Of a stretch of 32,037 nt of DNA, positions 7,675 to 13,695 are shown piece by piece. The first letter of the stretch is position 1. The number at the start of each line of letters is the position of its first letter. The position numbers and the translations under genes are program-made. The notes beneath the pieces were generated by a model. That model saw only the letters and a list, made by a program, of their open reading frames with translations, searched no databases and was not told the DNA's origin. The DNA comes from Chlorobium sp. Its GTDB lineage: Bacteria > Bacteroidota > Chlorobiia > Chlorobiales > Chlorobiaceae. The stretch covers positions 1 through 32,037 of the forward strand of contig JANQHB010000003.1 in the NCBI GenBank assembly GCA_028277225.1, given 5' to 3'.

Positions 7675-7734
7675 ACATCGAAGAGTTCAGAGTTTCAGCA
7701 ATCAGAATTTCAGATTTTCACCCTGTGAAATAAT

Positions 7735-7937
7735 TTATTTCACGGGGGGACTGAGGCGCGCAACTCGAAACCCGCCCGTGGTTCCTGTTAACGGGAAGGT
7801 CCAGGCTGCGCTCAACACAACGCAGATAATCACTAAGGTCGCCCCAGGAACCCCCGCGCAACGCACGGCTGTCCTCATCTTTGTCATACCATTTCCCCTG
7901 CCATTCCCACACGTTGCCCGGCGGGTCAACCTTACAT
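7735..7937 (-). pseudogene. Remnant of a formylglycine-generating-enzyme-like (SUMF1/FGE-sulfatase) gene, 3' end, frameshifted
   Basis: The minus strand encodes the hallmark C-terminal FGE blocks GNVWEWQGKWYDKD and SRALRGGSWGDLSDYLRC, followed after a frame change near 7775 by GFRVARLSPPVK and TAA (7735-7737). FGE-fold proteins end in GNVWEW, RGGSW and GFR(V/L). The N-terminal two thirds are absent: homology stops near 7937, just before the palindrome and ATPase gene at 7960-8005. It is a truncated and frameshifted wreck, probably cut by the ATPase insertion. Confidence 0.8.
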
Positions 7938-7959
7938 GTTTTTTGCGATGAATCAATAA

Positions 7960-7997
7960 TTCGACTATTTTTATAGTCAACTATGAAAATAGTCGAA
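7960..7997. promoter_or_regulatory. Perfect palindrome directly upstream of the AAA/DUF4143 ATPase gene
   Basis: TTCGACTATTTT (7960-7971) is repeated inverted as AAAATAGTCGAA (7986-7997). Inside it, GACTAT and ATAGTC also pair over a shorter distance (7963-7978). It ends seven bases before the start codon at 8005, covering the place where the ribosome site or promoter would be. It may be an operator or mark the end of a mobile unit. Confidence 0.6.
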
Positions 7998-8004
7998 AAA
8001 AACC

Positions 8005-9222
8005 ATGAGATACATAACCAGAACAATCGAGCGATTTTTCCTGCAGGCAAGCAAACAGTTTCCTGTTATGCTGATGACCGGGCCCCGGCAAACAGGGAAG
8101 ACTACATTTCTGAGACATATTGCAGAAAAGAACCGCTCCTATGCTTCCCTTGACGATCCATTGCTCAGGGCTCTTGCCAGGGATGAACCTGCATTGTTTC
8201 TGCAAAGGTTCACCACCCCGGTTTTGATCGACGAGATTCAGTATGCGCCTCAGCTTCTGCCCTACATAAAAATGGCTGTCGATAACGATTCTGAAGCAGG
8301 ACAATTCTGGCTGACCGGATCACAGCAATTCCATCTGATGAAGAATGTAACGGAATCTCTTGCCGGTCGTGTCGGGGTGGTTAATCTGCTTGGATTCTCC
8401 AGAAGGGAAATTGAACATGACCCTTTCAAGGATCCATTCCTGCCGACTCCTGAACTCCTGAAATATCGTATAAGCCGTCCGTTGCTTTTACCTGACCTCT
8501 ACCAAAACATCTGGTCGGGCTCTTTTCCGGCTCTTCATCAGGACGTTCAGGTTGATCATGATCTGTTTTACAGTTCCTATGTCCAGACCTATCTGCAACG
8601 TGATGTAAGAGACCTTGCCAATGTTGGTGATGAAAGCTCCTTTCTGAGATTTCTCAAAACATGTGCCGCGCGTACTGGCCAGATGCTCAACATGCAGGAT
8701 CTCTGCAGAAACAGCGATATAAATTCCGCAACCGGAAAACGGTGGCTTTCCATTCTTGAAAACTCAGGAGTCATTTACCTGCTTGAACCGTGGCATACAA
8801 ATGTCAATAAACGTGTGCTGAAAACCCGAAAACTCTATTTCCTTGATACAGGTCTTGCCGCATGGTTATCCGGATGGTCATCCCCTTCATTGCTAGAAAC
8901 AGGCGCAATGTCTGGGGCATTTCTTGAAACCTGGGTGGTTTCGGAAATTATTAAAAGCTGGTGGCACAACGGGAAGAGGGCTCCGGTTTACTATTATCGT
9001 GATAAGGATAAACGAGAAGTTGACCTTCTGATTCACAGGGACGGCACAATTCACCCTGTTGAAATCAAGAAATCAGCGAATCCGGATAAACATGCCGTTC
9101 GCCATTTCAAGGCGCTTGAATCCCTTAAAGAGCCAATTGGTCACGGATGTATCATATCTCTCGCCCCGCAATACATTCCGATAAACTCTACAATCAGCGC
9201 TGTTCCGGTGGGAATGCTGTAG
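8005..9222 (+). CDS. AAA_14 / DUF4143 family ATPase with C-terminal PD-(D/E)XK-like domain
   Basis: The 405-residue protein has the full layout of the widespread AAA_14 plus DUF4143 ATPases: Walker A GPRQTGKT (26-33), Walker B PVLIDEIQ (72-79), a sensor block FWLTGSQQF (101-109), a winged-helix-like middle, and a C-terminal DUF4143 part with REVDLLI and PVEIKKS (Asp340, Glu353, Lys355), the nuclease-fold residues. Its cellular role is not established; such genes are patchily distributed and spread between genomes. It is the only plus-strand gene in a minus-strand stretch, begins at a palindrome, and lies between a gene wreck and repeat copy 3, which suggests insertion. All motifs are intact, so it is probably expressed. 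Confidence 0.85.
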   Translation: MRYITRTIERFFLQASKQFPVMLMTGPRQTGKTTFLRHIAEKNRSYASLDDPLLRALARDEPALFLQRFTTPVLIDEIQYAPQLLPYIKMAVDNDSEAGQFWLTGSQQFHLMKNVTESLAGRVGVVNLLGFSRREIEHDPFKDPFLPTPELLKYRISRPLLLPDLYQNIWSGSFPALHQDVQVDHDLFYSSYVQTYLQRDVRDLANVGDESSFLRFLKTCAARTGQMLNMQDLCRNSDINSATGKRWLSILENSGVIYLLEPWHTNVNKRVLKTRKLYFLDTGLAAWLSGWSSPSLLETGAMSGAFLETWVVSEIIKSWWHNGKRAPVYYYRDKDKREVDLLIHRDGTIHPVEIKKSANPDKHAVRHFKALESLKEPIGHGCIISLAPQYIPINSTISAVPVGML

Positions 9223-9274
9223 GATAGGGAATAGGGGACATTGCTGTTCCGAGCAGCTTTCTCTGAAGTGTGAG

Positions 9275-9372
9275 CCATAGATGTGAAAAGTTTAGGGATT
9301 ATGAGGTTAATCCGTTACATGATTAACCGCATATTTTTAAAAAACATACGATCACAGCTAAAACACTGCAAG
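9275..9372 (-). repeat. 98-bp dispersed repeat, copy 3
   Basis: It aligns gap-free with copies 1 and 2, with likeness to copy 2 continuing to about 9399. Here the element is joined in frame to the 5' part of a TPM gene: homology to TPM proteins stops at the GGTACC near 9399, and the repeat supplies the last residues and the stop. On the other side no gene begins at the conserved ATG (9276-9278); the convergent ATPase gene ends at 9222 instead. It contains an inverted repeat, GGTTAAT/ATTAACC, on the minus strand. Confidence 0.8.
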
Positions 9373-9744
9373 AAAAGGAGGGCAGAAAAGATATAAGGTA
9401 CCGTAGCCCACTTCGATGCGCATTCTCCGGTCGTTCGGCACCACAACGATCAGAACACCATTGTCCTCGCCTTTCCGGCCGAGTTTCCATGACTCGAAGA
9501 CCCTGAGAGCGTAATCTTCGATGCTCTCTCCGTCAAGTGTGGGGATCGTCAGAACGGCGACCTGGTTTCGGGTGCGTTTCTCATGCGCTTTCAGGCTCTC
9601 CGACAGGGAGCGTTTGACCTCCGGTGACAGAATTTCCGCGTTGTCCGTGACCCTGCTGGTCAGATAGGGAACATCCGCGCCATAAAGAGAAGAACTGACG
9701 AAGAGCAGGATCAGGAGCGCGAGGAACAGGGGGCTCGTCTTCAT
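9358..9744 (-). pseudogene. TPM-domain protein, truncated by repeat copy 3
   Basis: The first 116 residues are a normal start of a YgcG/TPM-domain protein: a signal peptide (LFLALLILLFVSSSLYGADV), then VTDNAEILSPEV, KRTRNQVAVLTIPTLDG and NGVLIVVVPNDRRMRIEVGYG, the typical TPM strand with Asp, Arg and EVGYG. Then it passes directly into the 98-bp element and ends with foreign residues LYLFCPPFLAVF and a TAG. Family members have a further TPM half, a membrane segment and a Gly-rich tail; that tail is found at 7244-7424. The ATG overlaps the stop of the second TPM gene (9741-9744, ATGA), so the two formed an operon. Confidence 0.8.
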
Positions 9745-10385
9745 ATTCCCTTCTCCTCGATGATCTCGTTGGGCAGTTCGTCATCATGAGCTCCCGGAGA
9801 GGTGACCGCCAGCTTGTCGGAGAGGTAGTCCAGACCGGCATCGAACGCCGCAGCTATCTGCTGGCGTTTCAGGAGCGGGGTCATTGCGGCGATCATGTTT
9901 TGGATATCCTCCTCCTGTAGTCGATCGAGCCCTTTGTCCGGCAGAATGACAACCCGATGTTCGAACAGACTGACCAGCAGCAGAATACCCGACCTGTTCC
10001 GGGTATCGAACAGTTGCCGCTCAAGAAAGAGTGATTGAGCATACTGTTCGACTTCCACCTCGGCGCGATAGTCGGAGAGGAACCATTTCGCAAAACGCGG
10101 CATCATGACGGAGAGCAATGCCAGAAGGGCGCCGCAAGACAGCATGCCCACCACCATGAAGAGAAGAGGCACATCCGGATACCATGCATTGAAGCGCCAG
10201 GAGAGTACAAGAAGGACCAGCCCTGCCACTGAGGCTCCCAGGGCGAACGCTTTCCATGGCAGTTCCACGTAGGAGTCGCTGCGCTGGATGACCGACAGGA
10301 CGATCTGGGTGCCGGTGCTCTTTTCCGTCCCGGCAACCCGTGCGTCCAGACGACGGCGATCATGATCTGACAAGTGCTCTCTCAT
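9741..10385 (-). CDS. TPM-domain membrane protein
   Basis: The 214-residue protein starts with a TPM-like segment (LDARVAGTEKSTGTQIVLSV), has two membrane helices (about residues 45-65 and 72-95: GASVAGLVLLVLSW and LFMVVGMLSCGALLALLSVM) and then the TPM strand RSGILLLVSLFEHRVVILPD followed by a conserved end. TPM-domain proteins have been linked to photosystem repair phosphatase activity in plants; the bacterial role is unclear. It is the first gene of a pair with the truncated TPM gene, overlapping by four bases, a common arrangement for such pairs. Confidence 0.75.
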   Translation of the reverse strand: MREHLSDHDRRRLDARVAGTEKSTGTQIVLSVIQRSDSYVELPWKAFALGASVAGLVLLVLSWRFNAWYPDVPLLFMVVGMLSCGALLALLSVMMPRFAKWFLSDYRAEVEVEQYAQSLFLERQLFDTRNRSGILLLVSLFEHRVVILPDKGLDRLQEEDIQNMIAAMTPLLKRQQIAAAFDAGLDYLSDKLAVTSPGAHDDELPNEIIEEKGI

Positions 10386-10403
10386 TGAATTTCTGTCCTG
10401 TAA

Positions 10404-10703
10404 TCATTCTTCAGGATGAAAGTGCAACCCTACGTCTCTCGCCCCATGCAAAACACGGATAATCTCAATACCTTCTGTGATAACCACATAGTAGATCATG
10501 TATCGGCCCACCGGAAAGCTCATCAATCCAGGATAGAGTTCATCACGTAAACGTCCAATCCCTGGGGAGGCTGCGATTTCATGAAATTTGGAATCGATTG
10601 TTTCAATAAATTTGTCTGCACGATTTTCCGAGTCTTCCGCGATATATCCCCAAATCTCAGCAAGATCGCCTATAACAATAGGCCTTTTAAGAATACGCGA
10701 CAT
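10404..10703 (-). CDS. parE: ParE-type toxin of the RelE/ParE superfamily
   Basis: This 99-residue protein begins with ILKRPIVIGDLAEIWGYIAE and has the strand block IGRLRDELYPGLMSFPVGRY, then MIYYVV and IIRVLHGARDV, as in ParE toxins that poison DNA gyrase. It follows the ParD antitoxin gene by ten bases on the same strand and would be co-transcribed. The fold is clear; gyrase as target is inferred from the family and partner. Confidence 0.85.
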   Translation of the reverse strand: MSRILKRPIVIGDLAEIWGYIAEDSENRADKFIETIDSKFHEIAASPGIGRLRDELYPGLMSFPVGRYMIYYVVITEGIEIIRVLHGARDVGLHFHPEE

Positions 10704-10713
10704 ATTCTCTTTT

Positions 10714-10977
10714 TTATTTTGGAGATTTCCGGGTTACTCTTCTTCTTGCAACCTTCTTTACTTCCTCTGCATCCCAGGTAGTTGCCTCACCACTGTCGAA
10801 TCCGGCTTGTATATCCTGCTGCAGTTGTTCCAGTTTTGCCTTACGAAAATGATCCTTTTCTTCCATAAGGCGCAAAGCCTCACGGATAACCTCACTTGCT
10901 GATGTATAGAGGCCTGATTTAACTTTCCGGCGAACCATCTCTTCAAGCTGAGGGGTAAGATTGACATTGATAGGCAT
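10714..10977 (-). CDS. parD: ParD-type antitoxin (ribbon-helix-helix)
   Basis: The start is placed at the ATG at 10975-10977 (MPINVNLTPQLEEMVRRKVK), not at the longer frame reaching 11052, because the family begins with this strand and the upstream residues lie over the operator. It has the ParD pattern SGLYTSASEVIREALRLMEE and an acidic, Lys/Arg-ended tail. It binds DNA as a dimer and neutralises ParE. The perfect inverted repeat at 11012-11042 is a likely autoregulatory site. Confidence 0.85.
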   Translation of the reverse strand: MPINVNLTPQLEEMVRRKVKSGLYTSASEVIREALRLMEEKDHFRKAKLEQLQQDIQAGFDSGEATTWDAEEVKKVARRRVTRKSPK

Positions 10978-11011
10978 AATACCAGCTTTTGTACTTACAG
11001 AATACGCATAC

Positions 11012-11042
11012 ACAATAATTGTCAAATTATGACAATTATTGT
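11012..11042. promoter_or_regulatory. Probable ParD operator: perfect 13-bp inverted repeat
   Basis: ACAATAATTGTCA (11012-11024) and TGACAATTATTGT (11030-11042) are exact reverse complements separated by five bases. The site is 35 bases before the parD start codon. ParD-type proteins repress their own operons through such palindromes; the assignment is by position. Confidence 0.7.
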
Positions 11043-11176
11043 CGCCATTCAACCATTTGCTGCTCTTAAGAAGCCATCATCTCCGACATCACAAATCGAG
11101 AAAAAATGCTCCGGGAATACTTAACCGTTGATTGCTGTTAGGTTTGCAGAATCCATTCAACCTCTGATCAACCATA

Positions 11177-12058
11177 ATGAAACAGCAAAAGGTACTTGTT
11201 GCGGGAGCTTCCGGTTATCTCGGAAGGCATGTCGTCAGGGAATTCGCCGGACGCGGCTACAGCGTCCGGGCGCTTGTGAGGAATCCGGAAAAGCTTTCAG
11301 CCGAAGGAGAGAATCTCGAACCTGCCGTCGCCGATCTGGTCGATGAAGTGCACAAGGGCGATGCAACCGATCCCGACACGCTGAAAGGAGCGACAAAGGG
11401 TGTGGATATCGTCTTTTCATGCATGGGCCTCACCAAACCTCAGGGCAGCATCACGAACGAACAGGTTGACCATCTCGGCAATAAAGCATTGCTTGAAGAT
11501 GCGCTTTCCAACGGGGTAAAAAAGTTCATCTACGTCTCGGTCTTCAATGCCGAAAAGACACCGGACGTCGAAGTGGTCAGTGCGCACGAACGATTCGTGG
11601 AGGATCTGAAGCAATCATCCATGCCCCACACGGTCATCCGCCCGACAGGCTTTTTTTCCGACATGGGCATGTTTTTCTCGATGGCCCGCTCGGGGCACAT
11701 GTTCCTCCTCGGGGACGGCACCAACCGCGTCAACCCGATTCACGGTGCCGACCTTGCAGCGATCTGCGTCAATGCTGTTGAAAAGGATGTGGCCGAGATC
11801 CCCGTCGGCGGTCCGGACACCTATACCTTTAACGAAACCGTCACGCTTGCCTTCGAGGCCCTCGGCAAAAATCCCTGGATCACCCATGTACCGATGTGGA
11901 TCGGTGATGCCGCACTGTTCGTAACCGGCCTTGTCAACAAACCGCTTGCCGGTGTCATGTCATTTGCCATCGCGGTCAGCAGCCTCGACAACGTCGCCCC
12001 GGCACACGGAACCAGGCATCTGAAAGATTTCTACCGTGAACTGGCGGCAAAGGAATAG
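11177..12058 (+). CDS. NAD(P)-binding atypical SDR / NmrA-like oxidoreductase
   Basis: The 293-residue protein opens with the nucleotide-binding motif VAGASGYLGRHVVREF (about 8-23) and continues GDATDPDTLKGATKGVDIVF, CMGLT, FIYVSVFNAEK and VIRPTGFFSDMG, the layout of the atypical SDR (NAD(P)H-binding) group that includes 8-vinyl reductases of chlorophyll synthesis. It is shorter than BciA and lacks enough identity evidence to name it so; a pigment or quinone substrate is only possible. Its last codons ELAAKE-TAG and nine further bases recur in diverged form at 12894-12920, beyond the Phd/RelE pair, suggesting that those genes were inserted at its 3' end. Confidence 0.75.
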   Translation: MKQQKVLVAGASGYLGRHVVREFAGRGYSVRALVRNPEKLSAEGENLEPAVADLVDEVHKGDATDPDTLKGATKGVDIVFSCMGLTKPQGSITNEQVDHLGNKALLEDALSNGVKKFIYVSVFNAEKTPDVEVVSAHERFVEDLKQSSMPHTVIRPTGFFSDMGMFFSMARSGHMFLLGDGTNRVNPIHGADLAAICVNAVEKDVAEIPVGGPDTYTFNETVTLAFEALGKNPWITHVPMWIGDAALFVTGLVNKPLAGVMSFAIAVSSLDNVAPAHGTRHLKDFYRELAAKE

Positions 12059-12064
12059 ATCGTT
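12038..12064 (+). repeat. Left 27-bp direct repeat flanking the Phd/RelE pair (end of the SDR gene)
   Basis: These 27 bases, ending TAGATCGTT, match 12894-12920 without gaps at 22 of 27 positions. They include the last six codons and the stop of the SDR gene. The right copy preserves a LAAKG-stop reading. Confidence 0.55.
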
Positions 12065-12222
12065 AAGCCAGCTCCCATCCGGTTGAGCAGGCATGGCTTA
12101 TCATCGGGGGATGTCAGGATGGCAGTTACAGACATTCCTTTAGAGCCATGGACAAAAGAGAATCACCCGACGCCTTTTATCGAACCGAATTTCATACTAT
12201 ATTCGATCAGGAGGTATACTAT

Positions 12223-12501
12223 ATGCACATAACAAGCGATATAAAACCGGTCACCTATCTCAAGGCAAAGGCGGCAGCCTTGCTTGACCAGATCAACGAC
12301 ACGCATCGACCGGTCATCATCACACAGAATGGTGAGCCAAGAGCTGTTTTACAGGATCCTAAAAGCTATGAGGAGATGCGAAATGCATTAGGATTATTGA
12401 AAATGCTTACTATCGGTGAAGATGATATCCGAAAAGGCAACGTCAAACCCCAGGAAGAGGTCTTTAATGATCTTGAAAATCGGCTGAAAAAGCGATCATG
12501 A
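12223..12501 (+). CDS. Phd/YefM-family antitoxin
   Basis: The start is the ATG at 12223, eight bases after a strong AGGAGG (12209-12214), rather than the longer frame from 12148. The protein (92 aa) has the Phd/YefM core SDIKPVTYLKAKAAALLDQI, then VIITQNGEPRAVLQDPKSYE and a charged toxin-binding tail. It binds DNA and neutralises the toxin encoded next, with which it overlaps by four bases. The 9-mer ATACTATAT occurs twice around the ribosome site (12194-12202, 12216-12224) and could be the operator. Confidence 0.85.
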   Translation: MHITSDIKPVTYLKAKAAALLDQINDTHRPVIITQNGEPRAVLQDPKSYEEMRNALGLLKMLTIGEDDIRKGNVKPQEEVFNDLENRLKKRS

Positions 12502-12833
12502 GTCGTTCGCATGATGTTGTCTGGGCAACCTCTGCTGAAAGTGATCTTAACAAGATCATAGATTTTACTGCGATAGATAATCCTGCAAATGCCCTGAAGA
12601 TATTGAAACGGATTCGTGATAAATCATCTGAGCTACAATGCTGCCCGGAACGCGGCCGAGTCGTTCCTGAGTTACAGGCACAGAATATTGTTCATTACAG
12701 GGAGTTGCTTGTTCACCCCTGGAGAATCATCTATCGTATCAAAAACTCTCAGGTCACCGTTTTATCCATGATTGACGGCAGGAGAAATATAGAGGACATC
12801 CTTCTTGATCGCTTTATCAACAGCAATCAGTAG
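12498..12833 (+). CDS. RelE/ParE-family toxin
   Basis: The start ATG overlaps the antitoxin stop (ATGA at 12498-12501). The 111-residue protein has the RelE/ParE core: VVWATSAESDLNKIIDFTA, ERGRVVPEL, YRELLVHPWRIIYRI and VTVLSMIDGRRNIEDIL. The Arg-rich strands and the final hydrophobic strand match this superfamily; whether it cuts mRNA at the ribosome or hits gyrase cannot be told. The pair is a complete toxin-antitoxin cassette between 27-bp direct repeats. Confidence 0.85.
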   Translation: MSRSHDVVWATSAESDLNKIIDFTAIDNPANALKILKRIRDKSSELQCCPERGRVVPELQAQNIVHYRELLVHPWRIIYRIKNSQVTVLSMIDGRRNIEDILLDRFINSNQ

Positions 12834-12893
12834 GAACCAACAATTCATGCCGAGTCAAGCGTGTCGGCAATCCATCGGTTCAGGCTTTTTCCT

Positions 12894-12920
12894 GACTTGG
12901 CGGCCAAGGGGTAGATCGTT
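12894..12920 (+). repeat. Right 27-bp direct repeat flanking the Phd/RelE pair
   Basis: It matches 12038-12064 at 22 of 27 positions. In frame it reads DLAAKG and a TAG stop, against ELAAKE and TAG at the SDR gene end, and weaker resemblance extends some ten codons upstream. Its right end runs into the first copy of the IVP-associated repeat. Confidence 0.5.
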
Positions 12921-13023
12921 CGGTCATTTACTTGTTTTTGAAAAAGGACAAAAGGGACACAAAGGACGAAAAAGACAAGAATCTTTGCTCCCTTAAGTCC
13001 CTTTTGTCCTTTTAGTCCTTTTC
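12912..13023. repeat. IVP-associated repeat, copy A
   Basis: This block resembles 13590-13687 in the same direction, with shared ATCGTTCGG, CTTGTTTTTG, AAAAAGACAAGAATCTTTG and CTTTTGTCCTTTT. Each copy also folds on itself: here AAAAGGACTAAAAGG-type and GGACAAAAGGGAC-type sequences pair across about 40 bases. The left end includes an ATG and codons (minus, from 12927) resembling the start of the four-helix-bundle gene, so it may be the leader of a lost second copy. Confidence 0.65.
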
Positions 13024-13038
13024 CCATTAATTCTGTGC

Positions 13039-13602
13039 TCACCTCCTGTCATTCTTTCCCCGCTCGCGGAGCCGGGCGCGGGTCATGCGTTCACTCAATC
13101 CGCCTTCTTCCACAAATTCTCTTTCAAGCTGTCTGATCTGACGATCGAGCAGATACGTTGTCACCTTTATCAATCCGATGATCACATTGGCCGCGATAGC
13201 CGGGTCCTCATGTTCGATAGCTTTCCGGAACGTTTCGTAATCCGCATCGGGAATTCTGTTCAGTTCACGAAGCCTTTTCGTATACGGGTGGTCCTGCGCC
13301 CACTCCTCCAGCTCTCGAACCCGCAAAAAATCACGGTAATCCTCAAGCAGTTCCTCAAGGCTCGCCCGGGCAACGCTGGTCAAATGGATCTCGGTCTTTT
13401 TCGAGGTCGCCGAAGCCAGACTGCCCTCGATGATGTTCTGCTTGCCTGAACGCGCCGCCTGCACCATCTGGTCATAGGTTCGGTCCCGTTTCGACATGAA
13501 TCGCTCGCAGAACCTCACGGTAGCATCATAAACGATCAGCGACTTTTTGTATGAGAGAATATCCCGGTAACCGCCGTGCGGCGGAATGAATCGTTCGGCC
13601 AT
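13039..13602 (-). CDS. Four-helix-bundle protein of the 23S rRNA intervening-sequence (IVP/S23) family
   Basis: The start is placed at the ATG at 13600-13602 (MAERFIPPHGGYRDILSYKK), because the longer frame to 13644 translates repeat DNA. The protein has the family features: an early LSYKKSLIVYDATVRFCERF helix, the motif QMVQAARSGKQNIIEGS and a long helix EIHLTSVARASLEELLEDYR. At 187 residues it is longer than the basic family, with a charged C-terminal helix. Relatives are encoded in sequences inserted in 23S rRNA genes and as free genes of unknown function. It lies between two direct repeats, as if moved as a unit. Confidence 0.8.
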   Translation of the reverse strand: MAERFIPPHGGYRDILSYKKSLIVYDATVRFCERFMSKRDRTYDQMVQAARSGKQNIIEGSLASATSKKTEIHLTSVARASLEELLEDYRDFLRVRELEEWAQDHPYTKRLRELNRIPDADYETFRKAIEHEDPAIAANVIIGLIKVTTYLLDRQIRQLEREFVEEGGLSERMTRARLRERGKNDRR

Positions 13603-13687
13603 ACTCTTGTTTTTGCAAAAAGACGAAAAGGGCAAAAAAGACAAGAATCTTTGGTCCCTTTAGTCTCTTTTGTCCTTTTCGTCCCTT
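13590..13687. repeat. IVP-associated repeat, copy B
   Basis: This second copy overlaps the start of the four-helix-bundle gene and reaches the 3' end of the next gene. It shares with copy A the same order of blocks and an internal fold (AAAAGGG/CCCTTT-type arms). The two copies enclose the gene as direct repeats. Confidence 0.65.
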
Positions 13688-13695
13688 TCTTCTGA

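Noticed and set aside
11177..12058. BciA 8-vinyl reductase for the SDR gene
   Set aside because: The fold is related, but the protein is clearly shorter than I recall for BciA and no pigment genes are adjacent, so the name is not supported.
12931..13017. CRISPR-like repeats in the AAAGGAC-rich DNA
   Set aside because: There are no regular spacers; the blocks form hairpins within two direct repeats around one gene.
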